From Bradyrhizobium sp. CCH5-F6 (lineage in GTDB: Bacteria > Pseudomonadota > Alphaproteobacteria > Rhizobiales > Xanthobacteraceae): a stretch of DNA of 64,000 bases. The notes under the pieces are model-generated. The model was not told the origin of the DNA. It made no database searches and saw only the letters and a program-made list of their open reading frames with translations. Below, in pieces: positions 25,841 through 34,948 of this stretch. Position 1 is the stretch's first letter. Every line of letters begins with the position of its first letter. Both the position numbers and the translations under genes were made by a program. The stretch covers positions 1-64,000 of the forward strand of contig NZ_LSIC01000183.1 in the NCBI RefSeq assembly GCF_001556045.1. Reading direction: 5' to 3'.

Positions 25841-28800
25841 ATGCCGAGCGCCGGATTTGTCCACCTTCACGTTCACTCGGCCTATTCGCTGCTCAAGGGC
25901 TCGATCAAGATCGCCAAGCTCGCCGAGCTTGCGAAGAAGGACCACCAGCCCGCGCTGGCGCTGACCGACACCGACAATCTGTTCGGTGCGCTGGAGTTCT
26001 CCGACAAGATGGCGGGCTCCGGCATCCAGCCGATCGTCGGCTGTGAGCTCGCGATCGATTTCGGCGATCAGGATCCGAATGCGCGCAACGCGATGGCGCC
26101 GTCGCGGGTGGTGCTGCTGGCGGCGCAGGAGCGCGGCTATCGCAGCCTGATGCGGCTGAACTCGCGCGCGTTCCTCGAATCGCCGGACAGCCATGCTCCG
26201 TTCATCAGGTTCGACTGGCTCGAGGGCGAGACCGAGGGCCTGATCGCGCTGACGGGCGGACCGGACGGGCCGGTCTCGCTCGCGCTCGCCGGCGGCCATG
26301 CCGAGCTCGCCGCGCTGCGCTGCGAGCGTCTGGCCGGCCTGTTCGGCGACCGCCTCTACATCGAATTGCAGCGCCACAACGCCGAAAAGGAGCGGCGCGT
26401 CGAAAGCGGCCTGATCGACATCGCCTACGCCAAGGGCCTGCCGCTGGTTGCAACCAACGAGCCGTATTTCGCGACGACCGACGATTACGAAGCCCATGAT
26501 GCGCTGCTGTGCATCGCCGGCGGCCGGCTGATCGCCGAGACCGAGCGCGAGCAGCTGACGCCGGATCATCGCTTCAAGACGCGCGCCGAGATGGCGGTGC
26601 TGTTCGCCGACATTCCGGAGGCGCTGGCTTCCACGGTGGAGATCGCCGAGCGCTGCTCGTTCCGGCCGATGACGCGCAAGCCTATTCTGCCGTTCTTCAC
26701 CGTCGGCGCCGCATCGAGCTCGGATGCGGCCGCGGTCGAGGCCGCCGAACTGAAGCGGCAGGCGGAGGAGGGGCTCGCCAACCGCCTGCGCGTCCACGGC
26801 CTCTCGCAAGGCACGACGGAGGAGACTTACGCCAAGCGGCTCGCCTTCGAGCTCGACGTCATCACCCGCATGAAATATGCGGGCTACTTCCTGATCGTCT
26901 CCGACTTCATCAAATGGGCGAAGTCGCAAGGCATTCCGGTCGGGCCCGGCCGCGGCTCCGGCGCCGGCTCGCTGGTCGCCTGGGCGCTGACGATCACCGA
27001 TCTCGATCCGATCAAGTTCGGCCTGCTGTTCGAGCGCTTCCTCAATCCCGAACGCGTGTCGATGCCGGATTTCGACATCGACTTCTGCCAGGACCGCCGC
27101 GGCGAGGTGATCCAATACGTGCAGCAGCGCTACGGCCGCGATCAGGTCGCGCAGATCATCACCTTCGGTACGCTGCAGGCGCGAGGCGTGCTGCGCGACG
27201 TCGGCCGCGTCCTCCAGATGCCCTATGGCCAGGTCGACAAGCTCACGAAACTGGTGCCGCAGAATCCTGCTGCACCGGTGACACTGGCCGCCGCGATCGA
27301 GAGCGAGCCGAAGCTCCAGGCGTTCCGCGACGAGGACCCGGTGGTGGCGCGCGCCTTCGACATCGCGCAGCGCCTCGAAGGCCTGACGCGCCACGCCTCG
27401 ACGCATGCGGCCGGCATCGTGATCGGCGATCGCCCCTTGAGCGAGCTCGTGCCGCTCTACCGCGATCCCAAATCCGACATGCCGGTGACCCAGTTCAACA
27501 TGAAATGGGTCGAGCCGGCCGGCCTCGTCAAGTTCGACTTCCTCGGCCTGAAGACGCTGACCGTGCTCGACGTCGCCTGCAAGCTGCTCAAGCCGCGCGG
27601 CATCCATGTCGATCTCGCGACACTGCCGATCGATGACGCCGAGAGCTACCAGATGCTGGCACGCGGCGATGTGGTCGGCGTGTTCCAGGTTGAAAGCCAG
27701 GGCATGCGGCGGGCGCTGATCGACATGCGCCCCGACCGTTTCGAGGACATCATCGCGCTGGTCGCGCTCTATCGACCGGGCCCGATGGCGAACATTCCGA
27801 CCTATTGCGCGCGCAAGCACGGCGACGAGGAGCCGGAATATCTGCATCCCGTGCTGGAGCCGATCCTCAAGGAGACCTTCGGCGTCATCATCTACCAGGA
27901 ACAGGTGATGCAGATCGCCCAGGTGATGTCGGGCTATTCGCTCGGCGACGCCGACCTGTTGCGCCGCGCCATGGGCAAGAAGATCCGCGCCGAGATGGAC
28001 AAGCAGCGCGACATCTTCGTCGCGGGCGCGGTGAAGAACGGCGTGCCGAAGGGACAGGCCGAGACCATCTTCGAACTCTTGGCGAAGTTCGCCGACTACG
28101 GCTTCAACAAGAGCCACGCGGCGGCTTACGCGCTGGTGTCCTACCACACCGCCTACATGAAGGCGCATTATCCGGTGGAGTTCATCGCCGCGTCGATGAC
28201 GCTCGATCTCAACAACACCGACAAGCTCTCCGAATTCCGCTCCGAGGCGCAGCGCCTCGGCATCAAGGTGGAGCCGCCCAACATCAACCGCTCGGGCGCG
28301 ACCTTCGAGGTCGGCGAGAACACGATCTACTACGCGCTCGCCGCGCTCAAGGGCGTCGGCATCCAGGCGATCGAGCAGATCATCGCGGAGCGGACGAAGA
28401 ATGGCCTCTTCACCTCGCTCGCCGATTTCGCCGCCCGGGTCTCGCCGCGCGCGATCAACAAGCGCATCATCGAAAGTCTCGCCGCCGCCGGAGCGTTCGA
28501 TACGCTGGAGCCGAACCGGGCGCGCGTCTTTGCCGGTGCCGATGCGATCCTCGCCGCGTGCCAGCGCGCGCACGAGGCGGCGACCATCGGCCAGAACGAC
28601 ATGTTCGGCAGCTCGGCGGATGCACCGACCATCATGCTGCCGCAGGTCGAGCCGTGGCTGCCGGCCGAGCGGCTGCGCCGCGAATACGACGCGATCGGAT
28701 TCTTCCTGTCCGGCCATCCGCTCGACGACTACGCGACCGTGCTCAAGCGGCTGCGGGTGCAGAGCTGGGCCGAGTTCTCGCGCGCGGTCAAGACCGGCGC

Positions 28801-29344
28801 GACCGCCGGGAAGGTTGCGGCGACCGTGGTCTCGCGCATGGAGCGGCGCACCAAGACCGGCAACAAGATGGGCATCATGGGCCTGTCCGATCCGACCGGG
28901 CATTTCGAGGCGGTGCTGTTCTCTGAAGGCCTTGCGCAATATCGCGACGTGCTGGAGCCGGGCGCGGCCGTGCTGCTCCAGCTCGGCGCCGAGCTGCAGG
29001 GCGAGGACGTCCGTGCCCGCGTGCTGCACGCCGAGCCGCTCGACGACGCCGCGGCCAAGACGCAGAAGGGCCTGCGCATCTTCCTGCGCGACACCAAGCC
29101 GCTGGACTCGATCGCCAAGCGTCTCGCGGGACCCGACATGGCCGCCTCCAACGGTGGCGCGCCGAAGGTCGGCAGTCCCGGCATCGCGCCGCGCTCCAAC
29201 GGCGACGGCGAGGTCTCGCTGGTGATGATGCTCGACCTCGAGACCGAGGTGGAGATGAAGCTGCCCGGCCGCTTCAAGGTCTCGCCGCAGATCGCCGGCG
29301 CGATCAAGGCGGTCGCGGGCGTCGTGGACGTGCAGCAGCTCTGA
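25841..29344 (+). CDS. dnaE: DNA polymerase III subunit alpha
   Basis: 1167 aa replicative polymerase. N-terminal PHP domain (FVHLHVHSAYSLLKG), palm with GPGRGSGAGSLVAWAL and the catalytic aspartates Asp412 and Asp414 in MPDFDIDFCQDRRGE, thumb/fingers (KFDFLGLKTLTVLD, NKSHAAAYALVSYHTAYMKAHYPVEF), helix-hairpin-helix region and a C-terminal OB fold. Full length and colinear with DnaE1, not the error-prone DnaE2/ImuC. The ATG at 25841 begins the conserved MPSAGFVHLHVHS; the frame continues 35 codons upstream without family sequence. 200 bp of untranslated sequence separate it from the SOS-boxed microprotein. Confidence 0.96.
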   Translation: MPSAGFVHLHVHSAYSLLKGSIKIAKLAELAKKDHQPALALTDTDNLFGALEFSDKMAGSGIQPIVGCELAIDFGDQDPNARNAMAPSRVVLLAAQERGYRSLMRLNSRAFLESPDSHAPFIRFDWLEGETEGLIALTGGPDGPVSLALAGGHAELAALRCERLAGLFGDRLYIELQRHNAEKERRVESGLIDIAYAKGLPLVATNEPYFATTDDYEAHDALLCIAGGRLIAETEREQLTPDHRFKTRAEMAVLFADIPEALASTVEIAERCSFRPMTRKPILPFFTVGAASSSDAAAVEAAELKRQAEEGLANRLRVHGLSQGTTEETYAKRLAFELDVITRMKYAGYFLIVSDFIKWAKSQGIPVGPGRGSGAGSLVAWALTITDLDPIKFGLLFERFLNPERVSMPDFDIDFCQDRRGEVIQYVQQRYGRDQVAQIITFGTLQARGVLRDVGRVLQMPYGQVDKLTKLVPQNPAAPVTLAAAIESEPKLQAFRDEDPVVARAFDIAQRLEGLTRHASTHAAGIVIGDRPLSELVPLYRDPKSDMPVTQFNMKWVEPAGLVKFDFLGLKTLTVLDVACKLLKPRGIHVDLATLPIDDAESYQMLARGDVVGVFQVESQGMRRALIDMRPDRFEDIIALVALYRPGPMANIPTYCARKHGDEEPEYLHPVLEPILKETFGVIIYQEQVMQIAQVMSGYSLGDADLLRRAMGKKIRAEMDKQRDIFVAGAVKNGVPKGQAETIFELLAKFADYGFNKSHAAAYALVSYHTAYMKAHYPVEFIAASMTLDLNNTDKLSEFRSEAQRLGIKVEPPNINRSGATFEVGENTIYYALAALKGVGIQAIEQIIAERTKNGLFTSLADFAARVSPRAINKRIIESLAAAGAFDTLEPNRARVFAGADAILAACQRAHEAATIGQNDMFGSSADAPTIMLPQVEPWLPAERLRREYDAIGFFLSGHPLDDYATVLKRLRVQSWAEFSRAVKTGATAGKVAATVVSRMERRTKTGNKMGIMGLSDPTGHFEAVLFSEGLAQYRDVLEPGAAVLLQLGAELQGEDVRARVLHAEPLDDAAAKTQKGLRIFLRDTKPLDSIAKRLAGPDMAASNGGAPKVGSPGIAPRSNGDGEVSLVMMLDLETEVEMKLPGRFKVSPQIAGAIKAVAGVVDVQQL

Positions 29345-29474
29345 CGTTGCCTGCGGCGCCGCAAACCAAAGCTTAACTATCCGGCCCGCACGTGGTTTCG
29401 AAGTCGCCCGCGCGCAGCTATCAGTTGTTGTCTGGACAATCTCGTTCCGCGGGAAACAAGGAAGAACAACAACC

Positions 29475-30218
29475 ATGTGCGACAAATGCTCCGAAAATCT
29501 GCATCAACCTGTTGCTCCCTCCCGGCGCTCCATGATGCTCCTTGCCGGCTCGGCACTCGCGGCGACGGCGTTTGGCGGGTCCGCGTTCGCGAAGGAGGCG
29601 AAGGCGCCCCCGAAGCCGCAGAACGTGCTGTCGCCCGATGCGGCGCTGAAGCGGCTGATGGAAGGCAATACACGCTACGTGTCGGGCGTGTCGCGCCGCC
29701 ACGATTTCAAGCACGAGCGCGAGGCATTGGTCGGCGGTCAGAATCCTTACGCTGCCGTTTTGAGCTGCGCGGATTCGCGCATCGCGCCCGAATATGCCTT
29801 CGACAGCGGACGCGGAGACCTGTTCGTGTGCCGCGTCGCCGGCAATTTCGCCGGCGATGAGACCGTTGCGAGCATGGAATACACCGTCGCCGTGCTCGGC
29901 ACGCCCCTGATCCTGGTGCTCGGCCACGACAATTGCGGCGCAGTCGATGCGACCATCAAGTCGCTGAAGGACGACAAGCCGTTGCCAGGGCACATCCCCT
30001 CGCTCGTCGCCGCGATCGCGCCGGCGGTGAAGACGGCGGCCCAGCAGAGCGGAAACGCGCTCGACAACGCCATTCGCCAGAATGTCCTCGACAACGTTGC
30101 CAAGCTGAAATCGGCGGCCCCGATCCTCAACGCAGCGGTCGAGCAGGGCAAGCTCAAGGTGGTCGGCGGCATCTATCGGCTGAGCACAGGCAGCGTCGAG
30201 TTGATCGCCCAGGGCTGA
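29475..30218 (+). CDS. Tat-exported beta-class carbonic anhydrase
   Basis: 247 aa. Twin-arginine signal (SRRSMMLLAGSALAATAFGGSAFA, residues ~16-39), unusual among beta carbonic anhydrases, which are mostly cytoplasmic. Zinc ligands are Cys98 and Asp100-Arg102 (SCADSR), His151 and Cys154 (GHDNCG). It interconverts CO2 and bicarbonate, here presumably in the periplasm, which could aid CO2 scavenging or pH control. Two cysteines in the first six residues (MCDKC) precede the Tat motif. Ribosome-binding site AAGGAAG lies upstream; monocistronic by position. Confidence 0.9.
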   Translation: MCDKCSENLHQPVAPSRRSMMLLAGSALAATAFGGSAFAKEAKAPPKPQNVLSPDAALKRLMEGNTRYVSGVSRRHDFKHEREALVGGQNPYAAVLSCADSRIAPEYAFDSGRGDLFVCRVAGNFAGDETVASMEYTVAVLGTPLILVLGHDNCGAVDATIKSLKDDKPLPGHIPSLVAAIAPAVKTAAQQSGNALDNAIRQNVLDNVAKLKSAAPILNAAVEQGKLKVVGGIYRLSTGSVELIAQG

Positions 30219-30366
30219 GCCCGACCGAGCATCGAAGCCTGGCGGTCGCGCCTCTTCTCTCCGGAGGCCGGCCGCAAGGTCGGCACAGGCAACGATGCCG
30301 GCCGTGTTGCAATCACTGGCTGTCTTGCGCTAGCCTCACCCTTGGATAGGGTGCCGGGGGGCGTCG

Positions 30367-30888
30367 ATGGTTTTGCGTGGGGTTGCGCTGCTCATCGCGG
30401 CGGCTGCGCTGTGTGGCTGTCAGACAGAGCGGAGGGGGCTGGATTACGCGACCGCGATGCAGAGGATCGGACCGCCGAAGGCGGGGCATGCGCGCATCGT
30501 GGTGTTTCGCGAGAAGGGATTCGGGGGCGTGGCCGACGCAGGCTGGGAGTTTGCGTTGGATGGCGCGGTGCTCAAGGGGTTGAAGACCGGCACTTACCTC
30601 TACGTCGATCGGCCGGCCGGCCCGCATCAGTTTTTCGCGGCAGAGCCCGGTTTTCCCGGCGAGACGCGTCAGGACATCTCGGTCCAATCCGGTCGAACCT
30701 ATTTCTATCTGGCCCGCAACAGCGACCGCAAGAATGCGGTGATCGCCAATGCGAGCACCGGACTGCTGGGATACGGGCTCACCCTGGCGATGACGGCGGC
30801 GTACAAGAATCCGGGGCCGGTCGATTTCTCGCCCGTTGACGAGGCGGCCGCGCGGACGACCGTCGCCGAACTGAAACTGGCCGAGTGA
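30367..30888 (+). CDS. DUF2846-type lipoprotein
   Basis: 173 aa. The N-terminus VALLIAAAALCGC is a lipobox (cleavage before Cys18), so a membrane-anchored lipoprotein. The body (ARIVVFREKGFGG...FALDGAVLKGLKTGTYLYVDRPAGPHQFF..EPGFPGETRQDISVQSGRTYFYLARN) resembles the DUF2846 beta-sandwich family, of unknown function. A GGGGGG run provides the ribosome-binding site. No clear operon partner; the caspase-like gene follows 180 bp downstream. Confidence 0.75.
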   Translation: MVLRGVALLIAAAALCGCQTERRGLDYATAMQRIGPPKAGHARIVVFREKGFGGVADAGWEFALDGAVLKGLKTGTYLYVDRPAGPHQFFAAEPGFPGETRQDISVQSGRTYFYLARNSDRKNAVIANASTGLLGYGLTLAMTAAYKNPGPVDFSPVDEAAARTTVAELKLAE

Positions 30889-31068
30889 TCCGGGGCGAGC
30901 GGACGCGTCGCGATATCGTTGCAGCGAGGCTGACGCCGGCGATGGGGCGGCCATGCCACCGCCCCAATCCAAGCTTTCGTTGTTCAAGCCTTTCGTTCAA
31001 CTGCCGTTCAGCCGGCCGCGCGCCTCATGCCTGGTGGCACCTCAACTGCAATAGCGGGCAAGCAAGCC

Positions 31069-32769
31069 ATGCGTGAAACGCTCAGAGCCTTCATCCGCCT
31101 TCTGCTGCCGATCGTGGCCCTTGCCGTCGTCGCGCCGGACCAGGCGCGCGCGCAGCAGCCGGAGAAGCGCATCGCGCTCGTGGTCGGCAACGGGGCCTAT
31201 TCCAAATCGCCGCTGGCAACGACGGCCAATGATGCCGGCCTGATCGCGCAGACGCTCCAGGCGGCCGGCTTCGACGTGGTCGGCGCGCGCGATCTCGACG
31301 GCGACACGCTGCGCAAGAGCTTGCGCGATTTCATCCAGAAGGCCCAGGCCTCGGGACCGGGCACCGTCGCGATGATCTATCTCGCCGGCTATGGCGTGCA
31401 GCTTGCCGGCGAGAACTATTTCATCCCGGTCGATTCCAGCATCACCCGCGACACCGACATACCGACCGAGGCCCTGCGCATCGGTGACTATGTGCGCCAG
31501 CTCGCATCCATTCCACTCAAGGCCAGCATCGTCGTGCTCGACGCGGCCCGCGCGCAGCCCTTCATCGAGGGCGGTCAGCCGATCGCGAGCGGTCTGGCGC
31601 TGGTGGAACCCGAGGCGAACATGCTGATCGCCTTAAACGCGGCGCCCGGCACGGTGGCCCCTGTCGAGCCGGGGCCTTACGGCATCTATGCACAGTCGCT
31701 GGCGGAAATGATCCGCACGGGCGGACTGCCGCTGCCCGAGGTGTTCGACCGGGTTCGCCTGCGCGTCAACGAGGCCAGCAAGGGCGCACAGGTGCCCTGG
31801 AACGAGCAGAAGATATCGGCGCAGTTCTCGTTCTTCGAGCGCGGGCCCGACGCGCCGCCGCCGGAGACTGCGCCCGATCAGGTCGCCGCGATCCGCAACA
31901 AGCCCATCCGTGATCTCGGCGTGCAGGATGCCTATGCCGCCGCGCTCGAGCGCGACACGCTGGCAGCCTATGAGGAGTTTCTCGCGGCCTATCCGAGCGA
32001 TCCGCTGTCGAAGCGTGTCCTGGCAATCGTCGCCGCGCGCCGCGAAGCCCTCACTTGGCGGCGGACCTACCGGACCGACACGCCGGAGGCCTATTGGTCG
32101 TATCTGCGCCGCTATCCGCGCGGTCCGCACGCGGCGGATGCGCGGCGGCGCCTCGCGATCCTGACCGCGCCGGCCGAGCCGCCGCCGAGCTTCGCGATGA
32201 TCGACTACGACGTTCCGCCGCCGCCGCCGGAGGAGGTGATCTATGTCGATCGCCCGGTGCTGTATTTCAGCGATCCTGATTTCGGCTTCGCGCCGCCACC
32301 GCCGCCGCCAGTGTATTATCTGCCGCCGCCGCCGCCGGATTTCGTCGTGCTGCCGCCGCCGCTGCCGGTCATAGGCTTGTTCGTGTTGCCGCAGCCGGTG
32401 TTCGTGCCGATCCCGGTGTTCGTCAGGCCGCCAATCTATGTCGCGCCGCCGCCGAACAACATCATCTACCGGAACATCCACAATACGACGGTCATCAACA
32501 CCGTGATCAACCGCCCGCCGCCACCGGCCGCCGGGCCGGCGCCCGGACCTGGCAATCTGGCGCCGGCAGTTGCCGGCCGTGCCACGACGGCAGGTCCCGC
32601 GCGCCGCCCTGATCCAGCAGGGCAAGGCACCAATGCCGCCGAGCGCAACGATCCAGCCGACGGTGAGGCCGGGTATCCCGGCGCCGGGTCCGGCCAATGT
32701 TGCTCCTGCCACGACCCCGCCGCCGGCCGCGGCCAAGCTGCCGCAGGCCAATACGCCGCCGCAGGCTAA
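31069..32769 (+). CDS. Exported caspase-like (C14) protein lacking both catalytic residues
   Basis: 566 codons from the ATG at 31069, which begins a signal peptide (FIRLLLPIVALAVVAPDQARA). Residues ~33-270 are a clear caspase/metacaspase p20-like fold (RIALVVGNGAY, NDAGLIAQTLQAAGFDVV, VAMIYLAGYGVQLAGENYFIPVD). The catalytic His of the usual GHG is Tyr108, and the catalytic Cys of VLDAC is Ala160, so it cannot be a cysteine protease. Helical EEFLAAYPSD / YWSYLRRYPRGPHAADARRRL repeats and a Pro/Val/Tyr-rich low-complexity region follow. From about residue 490 the frame turns into Gly/Ala/Arg-rich sequence unlike the rest; the expected proline-rich tail continues in the +2 frame (see next entry). 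Confidence 0.75.
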   Translation: MRETLRAFIRLLLPIVALAVVAPDQARAQQPEKRIALVVGNGAYSKSPLATTANDAGLIAQTLQAAGFDVVGARDLDGDTLRKSLRDFIQKAQASGPGTVAMIYLAGYGVQLAGENYFIPVDSSITRDTDIPTEALRIGDYVRQLASIPLKASIVVLDAARAQPFIEGGQPIASGLALVEPEANMLIALNAAPGTVAPVEPGPYGIYAQSLAEMIRTGGLPLPEVFDRVRLRVNEASKGAQVPWNEQKISAQFSFFERGPDAPPPETAPDQVAAIRNKPIRDLGVQDAYAAALERDTLAAYEEFLAAYPSDPLSKRVLAIVAARREALTWRRTYRTDTPEAYWSYLRRYPRGPHAADARRRLAILTAPAEPPPSFAMIDYDVPPPPPEEVIYVDRPVLYFSDPDFGFAPPPPPPVYYLPPPPPDFVVLPPPLPVIGLFVLPQPVFVPIPVFVRPPIYVAPPPNNIIYRNIHNTTVINTVINRPPPPAAGPAPGPGNLAPAVAGRATTAGPARRPDPAGQGTNAAERNDPADGEAGYPGAGSGQCCSCHDPAAGRGQAAAGQYAAAG

Positions 32770-33508
32770 CACGCTGCCGATGCCCGGAACGCCTGGCGGA
32801 CCGCCGCCTCCGGCCGGGGCAGGGGGAACGCCCGGGGCCGCCCCGTCTCATGGCAAACCCGCTGCAGCTGCCGCGGCGCCCACGGGCAACGTTCCGCCGG
32901 CGCAGCCGAACGCGGGGACCGCCACGGCTCCGCCCGCGTCCGGAGTTTCGACGCCCCCGTCCGCGGCGTTGCCCAGGCCCGGCGCATCGGCTCCGTCCGC
33001 GACTGACCCGCGCGGTAGGCCGGCCGGCGCCCAGCCCGGCGTTTTGCCGCCCCCGAGCGCAGCCACCAGCAAACCTGTGGCGGTCCCGCCCACGGCCAAA
33101 CCCGCAACGCCTCCGTCGCCGCCAGTGGCGGCGCGGGTGCCCTCCGGAGTTCGGGATCACCGGCCACCGCCGCCTCCACCGCAGGCCGCAAGGCCCGCCG
33201 CACCGCCACCGCCTCCTCAGGCCCTGGCGAGACCGACGCCGCCGCCTCCGCCCCGGGTTGCACCGCCTCCGCCGCCGCGAGCTGCGCCTCCGCCCGTGGC
33301 CGTGGCTCGCCCCGCACCACCGCCGCCGGTTGCGCGGCCGGCGCCACCTCCGCCTCCGATGGCGCGGCCTGCGCCGCCGCCACCTCCTGTCGCGCGGCCT
33401 GCGCCGCCTCCCATGGCGGCCGCGCCGCCGCGTGCGGCGCCGCCTCCGCCAGCGCGGCCGGCGGGCCCGCCGCCAAAGACCTGCCCGCCCGGCCAGCCGA
33501 GGTGTTAG
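32507..33508 (+). pseudogene. Proline-rich 3' part of the caspase-like gene in another frame
   Basis: Frame 2 is open from 32507 to the TAG at 33508 and encodes VPRAALIQQGKAPMPPSA, then ~300 residues rich in Pro/Ala (runs of PPPP, ARPAPPPP repeats) ending KTCPPGQPRC. It has no start codon of its own with a good ribosome-binding site. It reads as the natural continuation of the proline-rich end of the caspase-like protein, so a one-base insertion (or two-base deletion) between 32507 and about 32570 separates the two; sequencing error or a real frameshift cannot be told apart here. Rejoined, the protein would be about 810 residues. Confidence 0.6.
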
Positions 33509-33509
33509 A

Positions 33510-33609
33510 GCGTTTTCGAGCTAAGTGGACACCGGTTCGCGTCAAGAAAACGCGTCAAAACAAAAGACTAGAGCCCGTTCCGATTCTACCGGAACGGGAA
33601 AGGCTCTAG
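33510..33609. repeat. Composite palindromic intergenic repeat
   Basis: Two inverted repeats side by side just after the caspase-like gene: GCGTTTTC (33510-33517) with GAAAACGC (33546-33553), and CTAGAGCC-CGTTCCG...CGGAACG-...GGCTCTAG (33568-33609). From memory, near-identical sequences are scattered through Bradyrhizobium/Rhodopseudomonas genomes. The remainder of the 311-bp gap (to 33819) holds the rpsB promoter and leader. Confidence 0.65.
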
Positions 33610-33678
33610 GAGGCTCAGGGCAGGGAGGTCTGGAAGCGACGGGAGCTTGCGAGCGTCCCAAACGCCCCCCTTATTTCC

Positions 33679-33706
33679 TTGCTTCTGGCCGAAATGGCGC
33701 TATATA
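33679..33706 (+). promoter_or_regulatory. Putative housekeeping promoter of rpsB
   Basis: TTGCTT (33679-33684) and TATATA (33701-33706) with a 16-bp spacer, about 110 nt ahead of rpsB. The long leader leaves room for the autoregulation usual for rpsB-tsf. Confidence 0.45.
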
Positions 33707-33819
33707 GCGCGCCATCTCACACGGAAACATGGCTCACAAGGCCGTCCGGTGGCAGCCGGGGCGAGAACGCTCCGTTTTGCTCACACGTTTCCGGAGGAAC
33801 CAACCGGAGAATTAGAACG

Positions 33820-34815
33820 ATGGCGCTACCCGATTTCACCATGCGTCAGCTGCTCGAAGCTGGCGTGCACTTTGGTCACCAGTCTCACCGCTGGAATCCG
33901 AAAATGGCTCCGTTCATTTTCGGCACCCGCAACAACATCCACATCGTCGACCTCGCCCAGACCGTGCCGATGCTGCACCAGGCCCTCCAGGCCGTCAGCG
34001 ACACGGTGGCCAAGGGCGGCCGCATCCTGTTCGTCGGCACCAAGCGCCAGGCGCAGGACGGAGTCGCGGACGCTGCCAAGCGCTGCGCGCAGTACTTCGT
34101 CAATTCGCGCTGGCTCGGCGGCACGCTGACCAACTGGAAGACGATCTCGGCCTCGATCAAGCGCCTGCGTCACCTCGACGACGTGCTCTCGAGCGGCGAA
34201 GCCAATTCCTACACGAAGAAGGAGCGCCTGACTCTGCAGCGCGAGCGCGACAAGCTCGATCGCTCGCTCGGCGGCATCAAGGACATGGGCGGTCTGCCCG
34301 ACCTGATCTTCGTGATCGACACCAACAAGGAAGACATCGCGATCCAGGAAGCCCAGCGGCTCAACATCCCGGTCGCCGCGATCGTCGACACCAATTCGGA
34401 CCCGAAGGGCATCACCTATGTGGTGCCGGGCAATGACGATGCCGGCCGCGCCATTTCGCTGTACTGCGATCTCATCGCGCGTGCGGCGATCGACGGCATC
34501 TCGCGCGCCCAGGGCGATTCGGGCATCGACGTCGGTGCCTCTGCCCAGCCGGTCGTCGAAGAGTTGCCGGCGCCCTCGTCGAGCGGCTTCCAGGGCCTCG
34601 CAGGTCCGCGCGGCACCGCCGACGACCTCAAGAAGCTCCCGGGCGTGTCGGGCGCGATCGAGAAGAAGTTCAACGACCTCGGCATCTTCCACTATTGGCA
34701 GCTCGCCGAGCTCGACCACGACACCGCGCACACGATCGGCGAAGAAGTCGGTCTGCCGAGCCGCGCGGACGCCTGGGTGGCCAAGGCCAAGGCGCTGACC
34801 GCGGAAGCGGAATAG
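33820..34815 (+). CDS. rpsB: 30S ribosomal protein S2
   Basis: 331 aa, about 90 longer than E. coli S2. The core ([88 protein letters not shown]) is standard; the C-terminal extension contains a helix-hairpin-helix-like module ([29 protein letters not shown]) typical of alphaproteobacterial S2. First gene of the rpsB-tsf-pyrH-frr cluster. The ATG at 33820 begins the conserved [11 protein letters not shown]. Confidence 0.97.
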   Translation: MALPDFTMRQLLEAGVHFGHQSHRWNPKMAPFIFGTRNNIHIVDLAQTVPMLHQALQAVSDTVAKGGRILFVGTKRQAQDGVADAAKRCAQYFVNSRWLGGTLTNWKTISASIKRLRHLDDVLSSGEANSYTKKERLTLQRERDKLDRSLGGIKDMGGLPDLIFVIDTNKEDIAIQEAQRLNIPVAAIVDTNSDPKGITYVVPGNDDAGRAISLYCDLIARAAIDGISRAQGDSGIDVGASAQPVVEELPAPSSSGFQGLAGPRGTADDLKKLPGVSGAIEKKFNDLGIFHYWQLAELDHDTAHTIGEEVGLPSRADAWVAKAKALTAEAE

Positions 34816-34833
34816 TCAAAAAGAGCGACGGGT

Positions 34834-34854
34834 TGGCCGGATAGGATCCGGCCA
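34834..34854 (+). terminator. Hairpin between rpsB and tsf
   Basis: TGGCCGGAT-AGG-ATCCGGCCA, a perfect 9-bp stem 19 nt after rpsB. No T-tract; likely a partial terminator or processing site that sets the S2:EF-Ts ratio. Confidence 0.5.
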
Positions 34855-34948
34855 CCATTTCAGTTGACGCGAATTCCTGAGATGGACCGCGGCGGGGCGA
34901 TTGGATGCCACGCCGCGGCAAACCGGCAGGCACAAAGGATTTTCAACG

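Noticed and set aside
25814..29485. Open frame of 1223 codons on the minus strand opposite dnaE
   Set aside because: It mirrors dnaE in a high-GC gene, is rich in Arg/His/Asp without domains, and dnaE is complete and conserved on the plus strand.
33090..33480. Dense short CCGCC-type repeats, checked as a CRISPR or minisatellite
   Set aside because: No regular repeat-spacer structure; they encode the proline-rich tail of the caspase-like protein.
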